Shown: one piece after another, positions 8,680-17,700 of the stretch
Numbering within the stretch: the first letter of the stretch is position 1
Layout: every line of letters begins with the position of its first letter
Source of the DNA: Leptospira koniambonensis
GTDB lineage: Bacteria > Spirochaetota > Leptospiria > Leptospirales > Leptospiraceae
Direction: 5' to 3'
Assembly: GCF_004769555.1 (NCBI RefSeq)
Contig: NZ_RQFY01000006.1
Span: 124,001 to 188,000 of the forward strand
Length of the DNA stretch: 64,000 bases
Position numbers and translations under genes: made by a program
Notes under the pieces: model-generated
Told to the model about the DNA's origin: nothing
Seen by the model: the letters and a program-made list of their open reading frames with translations, nothing else
The model's database searches: none

Positions 8680-9558
8680 TTAGTTCACTAATTTCAAACC
8701 GTTGATGTCTATGATCTTACGATAGACTAGTTTGTTCTTCTCTTTTTGAGGATTGAAGATCAAAACTACAACCTTGTTAAAAGTAAAATATCCAGGACGA
8801 TACTCAGTGTAGTGGTGAGAGAATATCGTGGATTTGTACTTAGCGTTGTAAACGGTATAAGTATGTTTACTCAAAGTATCATGCTTTTGTTTTTGAAGAT
8901 CTTCTGCAGTTTGAGGCACAAAGTTACTGATCAGAACTTTGTCTTTTGCTGGACCTTCTTCTCCATAAAGAACGATAGGAAGTGCATCCTTAGGATTATT
9001 AGTAAGATAATGAACTAGAGTGTCCAGATTCGGGTTAGGGAATTTTACTTTTTCTCCTTTCGCGATCTTTTCGTCGTAACTCTTCTTCACTTCCCCGTAC
9101 TTCTTTTCTCCCCAAACATTTTTACTGTCTAGTTTAACTGGAACCAGGTTTTGGAAGTTTACTACCTTAGTCTGCTCTTCCACATCGTACTGTCTCCATT
9201 TAGGGAATGGCACCAGTTCTCTGCGGTCATCTACTCTCGAAAGAGAAGTTTCATTTACTGCTAAAATATAAATGGAGAAGTTTGCTGCGTCGAAGTCTCT
9301 ATTCTCGAGTTCAACCATTACGTCCATGAACTCGCCTTTTCCGTTATCCGCATGTCTACGGAAGAAGGAAACTTCTTTGACTAAGAGTCTATCGTCGTAA
9401 TAAGCGAGTGGATAAAATTCCACTCCTTCGGAACCTTTACTTTCCTTTTCTGCATTGTTTTGGCCGGAAACGCCATTTCCCAAAATTAAGAATAATAGGA
9501 TAAAAGAAAATTTTGCGACGGATTTCATGCGATTCATTGTCCCAGTACGGTTCTTCAT
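8680..9558 (-). CDS. Exported hypothetical protein
   Basis: A 292-residue protein with a signal peptide: basic start, hydrophobic core FSFILLFLILG and a likely cut near GVSG/QNN. Start choice is open among three Met codons (residues 1, 8 and 11); the third, MKSVAKF, gives the most compact signal peptide. No lipobox is seen. The mature part is soluble and rich in Lys, Tyr and Phe with probable beta strands (FMDVMVELENR, ANFSIYILAVN). I recognise no domain. It stands alone, with its own terminator and a 156-base upstream gap. Likely periplasmic. Confidence 0.75.
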   Translation of the reverse strand: MKNRTGTMNRMKSVAKFSFILLFLILGNGVSGQNNAEKESKGSEGVEFYPLAYYDDRLLVKEVSFFRRHADNGKGEFMDVMVELENRDFDAANFSIYILAVNETSLSRVDDRRELVPFPKWRQYDVEEQTKVVNFQNLVPVKLDSKNVWGEKKYGEVKKSYDEKIAKGEKVKFPNPNLDTLVHYLTNNPKDALPIVLYGEEGPAKDKVLISNFVPQTAEDLQKQKHDTLSKHTYTVYNAKYKSTIFSHHYTEYRPGYFTFNKVVVLIFNPQKEKNKLVYRKIIDINGLKLVN

Positions 9559-9699
9559 ATTGAATATCGACTTAAAAGTCCCGAAACTTAGCCGTTCCTT
9601 CTCGTTTTCCTCAAAAAAATGAGAAGAATTTGCTCCGGGAGCAGAACGGATCGATTCTATCTAAACTAGGAAATTTAGTCCAGCGGATTAAGTTTTTAG

Positions 9700-9726
9700 A
9701 AAAGCCTAAAGGAATTAGGCTTTTTT
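9700..9726 (-). terminator. Terminator overlapping the panD stop codon
   Basis: AAAGCCTAA (9701-9709) and TTAGGCTTT (9715-9723) form a 9-base stem. On the minus strand the panD TAA stop lies inside the stem and a TTTTC tail follows. Confidence 0.65.
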
Positions 9727-10071
9727 GATATGGTTCTTGTCGTCTACGAGAACGACTTGTGGTTTATAACCTTTTGGAAGGTCTTTTTCTTCCAAGGAGC
9801 CGTAGGAGATGATAATTACTTTGTCTCCTTTCATTCCGAGACGGGCAGCAGCGCCGTTCAAACAGATCTCCCCAGAACCTCGTTTGCCTTCGATCAGATA
9901 TGTCTCGAATCTGGATCCGTTGTTTACATTCACAACAGAAACTTTTTCATAAGGAAACATTCCAGCGGCATCTACCAAATCCATATCTACCGTCAGGCTT
10001 CCCTCGTAATTAAGGTCCGCGTCGGTTACGGTGGCTCTATGGATTTTACCTTTACAAACAGTGATGAGCAT
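9715..10071 (-). CDS. panD: Aspartate 1-decarboxylase
   Basis: Makes beta-alanine from L-aspartate for pantothenate and coenzyme A synthesis. The 118 residues align well with bacterial PanD. The self-cleavage site is YEGS with Gly24-Ser25, where Ser25 becomes the pyruvoyl group, and the NGAAARLG and YGSLEE segments follow the family pattern. The length is normal. The gene starts 6 bases after the stop of the Panacea-domain gene, so the two should share a transcript. A terminator overlaps the stop codon. Confidence 0.95.
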   Translation of the reverse strand: MLITVCKGKIHRATVTDADLNYEGSLTVDMDLVDAAGMFPYEKVSVVNVNNGSRFETYLIEGKRGSGEICLNGAAARLGMKGDKVIIISYGSLEEKDLPKGYKPQVVLVDDKNHIKKA

Positions 10072-10077
10072 TCGTGT

Positions 10078-10611
10078 TTACTCGCTAAAAAGTACCTTAA
10101 ATATTTTGCCCGAAATATTCAAAAGCGTTTTTCTCTTAAAGAAATGGATTTTCGTGTTAATAGTTTCTTTGCTAAACTTAATTTCCGAGAAAAGGGGAGT
10201 GATCACGTAATTCTCATATAAATTCGGATACACTCTATTTTCGTCGTAAACACTTCCTTTGAAATTTTCCAGGACCTTGCGAAGAATTCTTTTTTCTTGG
10301 CGGTTCAGGTCTATCTCGTCCTCATGCTCCGTTCCGACCCAGGTTAATAAATAACCCGAGATCCCGGTCTCGGTCAATTTTGGGGTCACATCTATTAGAC
10401 GATTTTCTTTCAGGTGAAGAAGTGCCTGATTTAATTCCATCGGATAAGGAGAGTCTTCCAAATGGATGTACTTTTGCTCCGTAATCACTTTGGCGTATTT
10501 TTGGAAGAATACTCCGTCAGAAAGATAAACCAGTTTTGCAAGTTCCTGACGGTTTCTTCCTCGCGGAGATCTTTGGAGTATAAAGGAGATGACTTCGAGC
10601 AGCTTTTCCAT
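10078..10611 (-). CDS. Panacea/SocA-like domain protein (DUF4065-like)
   Basis: A 177-residue cytoplasmic protein. The N-terminal part, LAKLVYLSDGVFFQKYAK followed by DSPYPMELNQALLHL, resembles the Panacea (SocA/DUF4065) domain, where KLVYLAD and a YGPV-like segment are characteristic. Panacea domains neutralise diverse toxins or act as protease adaptors. Here the partner gene downstream is panD, 6 bases away, not a toxin, so a regulatory or adaptor role is more likely than a toxin-antitoxin pair. Its 5' end overlaps the start of lipB on the other strand by 23 bases. Domain call moderate. Confidence 0.55.
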   Translation of the reverse strand: MEKLLEVISFILQRSPRGRNRQELAKLVYLSDGVFFQKYAKVITEQKYIHLEDSPYPMELNQALLHLKENRLIDVTPKLTETGISGYLLTWVGTEHEDEIDLNRQEKRILRKVLENFKGSVYDENRVYPNLYENYVITPLFSEIKFSKETINTKIHFFKRKTLLNISGKIFKVLFSE

Positions 10612-11278
10612 AAATAATACGAGTGTGCAGGCTTTTTCCCTGAAAAATCCCCTTCCGTATGAAGATTACGTCCTCTTCCAGGAAAAGTCCCGGCAAAATA
10701 GAAGGGAATCGATTCTATTTTTGGAACACCCTCTTACGATTACCGGGGGGATCAATTATAATATCGACAATCTTCTCCGAAATGAGGACTTCCTTTCTGA
10801 TCACGGGATCTCTCTTCAATACATAAAAAGAGGAGGAGATTATACCGCCCATGAGCCCGGACAGATCGTTACCTATGTACATTTGGACTTAAAAAAAAGA
10901 GAAATTTCTATATCAGAATTTTTGGATTGGGTCCTGGAATCTGCAATTTATTCCACAAAGATTGTTTGGGGTTTGGATCTTGTAAAAAATCCGAATGCTC
11001 CTGGGCTTTATCTTTCCACTTCTCCGAATCGCAAAATTCTTTCCATGGGGGTTTTGTTCAAGTCCTGGTTCACTAGTTACGGGATTGCTCTCAATGTTTC
11101 TAATGATTTTTCCGCATTTCAGTGCATCCACCCTTGCGGGCAGGACTGGAAATCCATGATTTCGGTCTCTCAGCTGGGACTTCCAAGCGGAGAAGATAAG
11201 AAGAAGGAATGGATCCAAGCTTTTCAGTCCAAATTCCTGGAAAATTTAAGGCCGATTAAAGACAAGATCCGCACCTAA
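10589..11278 (+). CDS. lipB: Octanoyltransferase (lipoate biosynthesis)
   Basis: Transfers octanoyl from acyl-carrier protein to lipoyl domains. The 229 residues show the LipB landmarks: LEHPLTITGG, the RGGDYTAHEPGQIVTYVH block (family RGGxxTxHxPGQ), a Lys in NRKILSMGV and the catalytic Cys in CIHPCG. The sequence is otherwise rather divergent. The ATG at 10589 overlaps the divergent Panacea gene. A later internal start is possible, but the N-terminal strand would be lost. It may begin a plus-strand run continuing through murJ. Confidence 0.85.
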   Translation: MTSSSFSINNTSVQAFSLKNPLPYEDYVLFQEKSRQNRRESILFLEHPLTITGGINYNIDNLLRNEDFLSDHGISLQYIKRGGDYTAHEPGQIVTYVHLDLKKREISISEFLDWVLESAIYSTKIVWGLDLVKNPNAPGLYLSTSPNRKILSMGVLFKSWFTSYGIALNVSNDFSAFQCIHPCGQDWKSMISVSQLGLPSGEDKKKEWIQAFQSKFLENLRPIKDKIRT

Positions 11279-11307
11279 ATGGATTTTTATTCTATAGAAA
11301 AAAGCCG

Positions 11308-11321
11308 AAATCGGCCGATTT
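11308..11321. repeat. Perfect 14-base palindrome AAATCGGCCGATTT
   Basis: Lies between lipB and the following membrane-protein gene, preceded by AAAAAGCCG and followed by TTAAAAG. It could be a small terminator (GCCGA-AA-TCGGC) or an operator. Nothing decides between them. Confidence 0.4.
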
Positions 11322-11343
11322 TTAAAAGAAGAGAGGTTCTCAG

Positions 11344-12321
11344 GTGCAAATTTTCAAACATATTCTATTTTTCATTTTAGCACTTTTGATTTGCGAAGGG
11401 ATCGCTGCAGGAGCCTCTGCATGGTCCTTTTTGGAATCTTCTCTTGCATCCTTTGAGCAGATCAAAAATCTTTCGGACCAAAGAGCCAGAGATACAATCG
11501 GTGCTATTTCTAAATCTAGCGAAGGAAAATTAAGCAAAGACAGATTAGAAGATCTGAATTTTGCATTCACAAGACTTGTGAAAGTGACTTCTGGAGATAA
11601 AGAGGGATTTATCATTTCCGAGATCAGTATGACTGATGATTCAGGAGTAGTTCTTGCATCTTCTAACGAAGATTATGTGTCTGATGCGAGAGCGAAAAGA
11701 AAGCCAGAACCTAAGTTTTTATCTACTAATTATACAGCTGCACATCATTTGAGAAAATGGCAGATTGGAACTCCAATTCTTTTGGGAGATAAGAATACTT
11801 TTCAGAATGATAAATTGATGCAGATTGTTTCTCCTTATTTCCCTGAAATTTCTGAACCAAGTGTTCTTCTTTCCATGGCGGTGTATCATCCAGAAAAATT
11901 GGAAAGAGTGGCTTCTCTTCATATGAAATATGAAAGAGGAAATTTTGCACATTTTGTAAAGATACAGACTGAACTTTTCTGGTGGACCTTGCAGAATAAC
12001 GCGATCATCGCCCTTATTTGTGCTCTTATATTAGGATTTGCTCATTTACTCATTAAGAGTGTTCGCACTTCTTTTACTCAGGACGGAAGATATATTGCAG
12101 ATCCTTCTGCACCTCCTTTATGGGAGAAGGTTGATTTTGCACAAACTCAAGGGCCTATTCGTTGGAGAGAAAATGTTTCTTCTACTCCTTCTTACCAAAG
12201 CCAAAATCCGGCGCCTGCTACAAGCTATGCTCCGGCTGCGCAAGCGGTTTCGGCTCCTTCTACTGCGCAAGCAGTCAATCGTGAGAAAGCGGAAATTATA
12301 GACGCTATTTATCTAGGATAA
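11344..12321 (+). CDS. Two-helix membrane protein with extracytoplasmic sensor-like region
   Basis: Starts at GTG, supported by GAGAGG (11331-11336). The 325 residues have an N-terminal membrane helix (IFKHILFFILALLI), an extracytoplasmic region of about 190 residues, a second helix around 220-240 (AIIALICALILGFAHLL), then a Pro/Ala/Gln-rich cytoplasmic tail ending REKAEIIDAIYLG. The layout is that of a sensor or anchor protein without a catalytic domain. The next gene, a STAS protein, starts 6 bases later, so the two may act together. No named family is recognised. Confidence 0.75.
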   Translation: MQIFKHILFFILALLICEGIAAGASAWSFLESSLASFEQIKNLSDQRARDTIGAISKSSEGKLSKDRLEDLNFAFTRLVKVTSGDKEGFIISEISMTDDSGVVLASSNEDYVSDARAKRKPEPKFLSTNYTAAHHLRKWQIGTPILLGDKNTFQNDKLMQIVSPYFPEISEPSVLLSMAVYHPEKLERVASLHMKYERGNFAHFVKIQTELFWWTLQNNAIIALICALILGFAHLLIKSVRTSFTQDGRYIADPSAPPLWEKVDFAQTQGPIRWRENVSSTPSYQSQNPAPATSYAPAAQAVSAPSTAQAVNREKAEIIDAIYLG

Positions 12322-12327
12322 ACTTTT

Positions 12328-13032
12328 TTGGAAATTCATACTACAAAACTGGGACATATATTGAAGGTAACTCCTAAGGGAGTTCTTGATTCTTATTCTG
12401 CATTCGATCTGGTGCGTTTTATTAAAACTCGCTGGGAAGAAGGGGAAAGACTTGTTCTAGTCAATTCTCGTCTTGTGGAATATATAGAAGAAGATGGGAT
12501 TTCCGCACTTGTAGAATTAAAAAACTTTTTCGAAAAATTCGGCGGCAATATTGCATTTAGCGATTGGAATGAAGAAGGTTTACTGGTTTTAGGATTATTC
12601 GGTTTGAATAAGAGCTCCCACTTCTTTGCTCATGAAAAAGAAGCAGAAGTCTGGCTATCCTCTTTGAAAATTGAAGATAGAAGGACCTTGTCCGAGAAAT
12701 CGGAAAGTATTTCTTCTCTCAGACAAACTAAACCGATCCAGTTTTATTCTAGTCCTTCTTCTAGTCTCAGCAAGTCAGACGTGTATGTTCCTGAGATAAG
12801 TACTGTTCCTATTCCTGGACAAGAACCTGTAGAGAAGACTAAGATCGGAAAAGATCTGGATCATTCTTTGGAGCAGGCAAGAAATATCCAGGAAAGGATC
12901 TTATACTGCGAATCTTGCAGAGCAAGACTTAGGATCAAAACTCTTGGTCGCCATCAATGTCCTAATTGCCGAATTCAGTTTGACGTGAGTCGCACCGGTG
13001 GAGTTCGATACTTGGAGAAACTATTAGGTTAG
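12328..13032 (+). CDS. STAS-domain protein with C-terminal zinc ribbon
   Basis: Starts at TTG, 6 bases after the previous gene. Residues 1-112 form a STAS domain like anti-sigma-factor antagonists. At the usual phospho-Ser site (DSSG in SpoIIAA) it reads EEDG (54-57), so the accepting Ser is replaced by an acidic residue. A Ser-rich linker (115-165) leads to a zinc ribbon CESC...CPNC (Cys194, 197, 211, 214). Tight coupling to the upstream membrane protein suggests a joint signalling or localisation role. It cannot be switched by the normal Ser phosphorylation. Confidence 0.75.
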   Translation: MEIHTTKLGHILKVTPKGVLDSYSAFDLVRFIKTRWEEGERLVLVNSRLVEYIEEDGISALVELKNFFEKFGGNIAFSDWNEEGLLVLGLFGLNKSSHFFAHEKEAEVWLSSLKIEDRRTLSEKSESISSLRQTKPIQFYSSPSSSLSKSDVYVPEISTVPIPGQEPVEKTKIGKDLDHSLEQARNIQERILYCESCRARLRIKTLGRHQCPNCRIQFDVSRTGGVRYLEKLLG

Positions 13033-13069
13033 TTTCAGTCTGTCGGAAACTCCGACCACGTAGGATCTC

Positions 13070-14659
13070 TTGTCCCAAGCAGCCAGAAGAAGTTTCGCTC
13101 TTTCTTTTTACACCCTCATTTCCAGAATTTTAGGAGTGTTCCGAGACCATTTTATGGCCGTGTCTTTCGGGACAGGCACAGTGGCCTCTGCATTCGTAGT
13201 CGCATATAGGTTACCTAATATGTTTCGGAACCTACTAGCGGAAGGGACTCTTTCCCAGTCTTTTATGCCGCTCTATTCTGATTCAAATAAGGAAGGTTTA
13301 GAAGCTGCGAGAAGAATGAGTGGTGCTGTATTAAGTTTTCTTTTCTTAGTCCTTCTCGCTTTTGTATTATTGGTATTCACCTTCACTCCATGGTTTGTTC
13401 CGATACTATCTGGCGGAAACCCTGAACAGACAGGGTATATAGTAGAATTTACTTATATTCTATTTTTCTTAATTGTAACTGCTAGTCTTTCATCAATTTA
13501 TATGGCGATTTCTAATGTAAAAAATCGCTTTTTTGTTCCTTCTCTTTCTCCAATAATATTGAATTTAAGTTACCTTATTGTCTTTTTGGGAATTTTTCCA
13601 TTTGTTGACTGGGATTTACTGACCAAAGCTAGAATACTTTGTTTTGGGATTGTTGCCGGAGGAGTTGTGCAATTATTAGTGCAATCCTGGTATGTTTCTA
13701 AAAATGGAGAAGGCCCAATCTTCTCCTTTAATTATAAACATCCAGCAATTTCTAAAATTTTCAAGTTGATGCTACCTGCTGCGATAGGAGGAGGCTTTTA
13801 TCAACTTGGTTTGTTAGTGGACGTTGGTCTTGCAATCCGGGTCCAGAACGACAATCCTGGGCTTGGGGCTGTGGTCAGTTTAGATTATGCACAGAGACTA
13901 GTGCAACTTCCTACAGGTATCATAGGTGTTGCACTTGCTACTACAACTCTGCCTGCGTTACTTTCTTCCTTAAAACAAAACAAACATTCTGAGGTTCCTA
14001 AGGAAATGTTGGGAGTTTTGGGATTTGCTATTTTTTTAACAGCTCCTGCCGCTATAGGAATGGGTATTTTGACAGGACCGATCTTGGATTCCATTTATTA
14101 TGGAGGAAGATGGGGTCATCTAGCTACGGAAACTGCAATTTTACCGTTAGTTTTTTATTCTCTTGCAGTTCCGTTTTACAGTATGAACAAAGTTTTAATT
14201 TCTACCTATTATGCTTTTCAAGATACTAAAACTCCCTTATTAGTTCAGGCGTCTACATTCATTCTTAATCTTGCATTGAATCTTTCTCTGATATTCTATC
14301 TAAAACATTCTGCAATCGCATTGTCTTCCGCGGTATCGACAGTAGTGACCTGGACCTTACTTTCCAGTTATTTAAGAAAACATAAGGTAACTTTTCCTTG
14401 GGAAGGATTTCTTTCTAAAATTGTAAAATTGATCCTGCCACTTTTAGGAATGGCTGCATTTTTATTTTTTTATAAAGAAGTGGTCCATCCTCAGGCATTG
14501 GCTTTTCTCTCCGAAAAAGGCCTAAGTTACGCGAATTCTTCCAGGATCTCTCTTTGCGCCGCAGTCCTCCCAGGGATGTCAATTTTTTTCCTGATCAGTC
14601 TGCTTTTCGGTATAGAAGAGATAAGGTTAATAGCTGGAAAAATATTTCGTAAGAAGTAA
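13070..14659 (+). CDS. murJ: Lipid II flippase MurJ (MviN family)
   Basis: A polytopic inner-membrane protein of 529 residues and about 14 helices that flips lipid II for peptidoglycan synthesis. The N-terminal segment (RILGVFRDHFMAVSFG, then VAYRLPNMFRNLLAEG and LSQSFMPLYSD) is diagnostic of MurJ. The start is TTG at 13070, with AGGA at 13063-13066 as ribosome site. It lies 37 bases after the STAS gene and 65 before the giant repeat-protein gene, all on the plus strand, so co-transcription is plausible. Confidence 0.93.
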   Translation: MSQAARRSFALSFYTLISRILGVFRDHFMAVSFGTGTVASAFVVAYRLPNMFRNLLAEGTLSQSFMPLYSDSNKEGLEAARRMSGAVLSFLFLVLLAFVLLVFTFTPWFVPILSGGNPEQTGYIVEFTYILFFLIVTASLSSIYMAISNVKNRFFVPSLSPIILNLSYLIVFLGIFPFVDWDLLTKARILCFGIVAGGVVQLLVQSWYVSKNGEGPIFSFNYKHPAISKIFKLMLPAAIGGGFYQLGLLVDVGLAIRVQNDNPGLGAVVSLDYAQRLVQLPTGIIGVALATTTLPALLSSLKQNKHSEVPKEMLGVLGFAIFLTAPAAIGMGILTGPILDSIYYGGRWGHLATETAILPLVFYSLAVPFYSMNKVLISTYYAFQDTKTPLLVQASTFILNLALNLSLIFYLKHSAIALSSAVSTVVTWTLLSSYLRKHKVTFPWEGFLSKIVKLILPLLGMAAFLFFYKEVVHPQALAFLSEKGLSYANSSRISLCAAVLPGMSIFFLISLLFGIEEIRLIAGKIFRKK

Positions 14660-14724
14660 TTTTGCCCGGAAGATCTGCGGTGAAAATTTTCAAGGAAGAA
14701 AAAGTAAGTTAAAACTTTTAGAAA

Positions 14725-17700
14725 ATGATGAGGAATATTACGTTTATCATTACTAGAGCGCTTTCAATTTCATTTCATCTTTTGAAGAGCGGATTTATCT
14801 TCGCAGTAATATTTCACTTTTTTTATGCAACTGAGATCGCCGCCGACTGTGGTGGGGACGCTTTCGATGATTTAACAGAGGAACGTAAGCCTATAATCGG
14901 AAGAGAGAAGGAGGAAAAATATAAGTTCAGACTACCTCCTCTAGCAAGAGTTGAATCTTGGGGTAATGGAAAGTATTTCGCAGTAGAGTCCTTGGGGATC
15001 TCGGACTATCATTTAGTACGATATGTAAACTATCCTAAGTTCAAGCAGCTTTCAATTTTGAATCCGATTTCGGATATGATTTGGTCCAAGCAGGACAATA
15101 CGTATTGTGCTTATGTGTTCCCTTTTTTTTACGGGAAGAGTAAGCTTAAAAATGGGACCTTAACTGAGACAAATCTATCTATATTGCATTATTATTCCTC
15201 CGATACTTTAGCTAATGGAAGTATAGATAGAACTCTTAGGTTTCCTTCTTTTTTTCCGTTGGCTGGATCTAATTATACTAAAGATTCACAAGGTAAAGAG
15301 GAAACTTTCAGATACGCGCTTCCTCTGTTATTTTTTCAAAACAAAACTTCTGAATCTAATTGGACCCAGTTTCTTATATTTCATTGGGGAAGAGAAAAGG
15401 AATCCTCTTATGGGGCCGCACTTCCTTTACTTTACTGGGGAAGTGGAGAAAAAAATAGCCATTTTACTTTAGCTCCATTAGTATATTATAATTCTGAAAA
15501 GGATGGGTCCGAAGGATCACTGCTCACCCCTTTATTCGGAAAATCTTGGAAAAATTCGCTAACGGAAGGGACAGGGGAGAAATTCTCGTATTTACTTCCT
15601 TTCTTTTATTCGAGTAGGACAAATAACTCTGAAACTTTGGAATATAGGTTATTCGCTCCCATTTTAGTTCATCGTAGATATGAAAAATCTGTAGGGTGGA
15701 ATACTAATCTTTTATTCTTAAGCGGTTGGATAAGTGATAAGAATGGAGATTATAAGAGTTCTTACCTTTTTCCTCTGTTCTTTCATACTAAGAACGAATC
15801 TTTAGCGATCGTTCCGTTCTATTTCGAGTCGCAAGATACAAAATTCGGATTTTTACCGATCCCTTTTTTTTATTCGAAAACGGAAAAGTCTAAAAGTTTC
15901 TATGTACTAAATTCATATTACCAATCGGAAGGAAGTAATGATTCGTCGTTCTTATTCTTCCCGTTATTCTATAGATCAGTCAAATCGGACGGCAATCTTA
16001 CCTTAATGCCTTTATACGCTAGGGGTTCTTTTGGCCAAAGTTCTTGGAATTATTTTCTGAATACGTACTTTTCCTGGGATAAGGAAGGGGAACTGAACAA
16101 GAGTATCGTTTTTCCGGTATTCTATCATTCATCAGATCGAGTAAGTGCTGTTACTTGGGGCCCTTTGTTTTATCGTAATAAAAGTAAAAGTACGGAAGAG
16201 TCTAAGAATTATTTCTTGAATACTTATTATTCAAGAAATCCCAAAGGGGAATTGGATCGCTTTGTTTTCTTTCCACTTTATTATTATTCTTCTGATCTAA
16301 AGGAAGATACGACGTTAGCTCCACTTTATTATAGGTCGAAAAGCAAAGAAACAAATGCTTCGCAAACATATTTTTTAAATACTTATATTTCTAAAAATCA
16401 GGAAGGCAGTCTTTCTAAACTTGTTGTTTTCCCTTTTATATTCTTTAGTCCGAAAGATTATTTATATATTCTGCCTGTATACTTCAACTATACGGATCAT
16501 CATGTGGGACTTGTTCCTATCCCTTTCTATTATTATGATAATTCAGGATCAAAAACTTTTTATATCCTAAACTCCTTATATCGTAGTGATTCCAAGTATG
16601 ATTGGAGTTATTTATTTTTTCCTTTGTATTACCATGCTGAGTCGAATAACAGAAATACTACTGTCGCCCCTCTATATTATAGGTATTCTTTTGAGAAAAG
16701 TTCTAAGAACTATTTCTTAAATACTTACTTCTCTTGGAATGAAAAAGGAGAATTAGATAGGTCTATATTTTTTCCTTTTTTATTCTATAAGTCCCAGGAA
16801 TATTTCAGTTTTATACCTTTTCTGGTAAAGGGGAATCAAGTAGGAAACGAATATACGTATCTACCTGCTTTTTTTACTTATTGGGATAAGGAGCAGACTT
16901 GGATCTTAAATACTTATTCGGATAAGGACTCCGTTTCTGGATTGTATCGAAAGTTTTATGTAGCTCCATTTTGGTGGTACAACAAAAGTAAAGATACTGT
17001 TAGTTATTTATTATTTCCGTTCTTTTATAAAAAAGTATCTCCTGATCTTAAATTCACTCTTTCTCCTTTACATTACGAATCAACGAGTTCCGAAGAGGAT
17101 TATTCTCTCTACCTCTTATATGAAAAGAAGGTGACTGAAAAATACAGCACTCGTCGAGTATATCCTATATTTTATTCCGGAAAAGACTCCGAGAGTTCAT
17201 ATTGGAACATTTTGGGATTTGCAGGAAGAGGATTCGATAAAGAAGGCGAGGCGAAATACAGTTATCTTTTTCCTTTTTATTTTTATAAAAAAGATAGTTA
17301 TAGGGTGGCGATACCGTTTTTCTTCCGATTAGGGTACGACGAAGATCATTATAAACATTTTGGAATTTTTCATTATTGGAATCGTTCTCCTGATAAGGAC
17401 AATACTTGGATATGGCCTTTATTATGGTTTTCAAATATTGATCGTAAGAATAAAGAAAGTTTTACCACCTGGTTTCCTCTATTTTGGGATTGGGATAATC
17501 CTAAAAGTAAGGGAAAAATTGCAGTTCCTTTTTATCTCAAATATGAAGAAGCTGATAAGACTCTAGAGTTGGTCTTAGCTTATTCTTCTTCCCAAAATTT
17601 AGGTAGTTTTTCTGGAGAGATTGGATCTAAAGAAAAAGAATATTATCTAGATACGGATATTTCTCTTTTTTATAATCTTTTTAGCATTTCCTCAAGGACT

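Noticed and set aside
14725..14880. Lipoprotein signal in the giant repeat protein
   Set aside because: The Cys in IAADC is preceded by Asp, which does not fit the spirochaetal lipobox.
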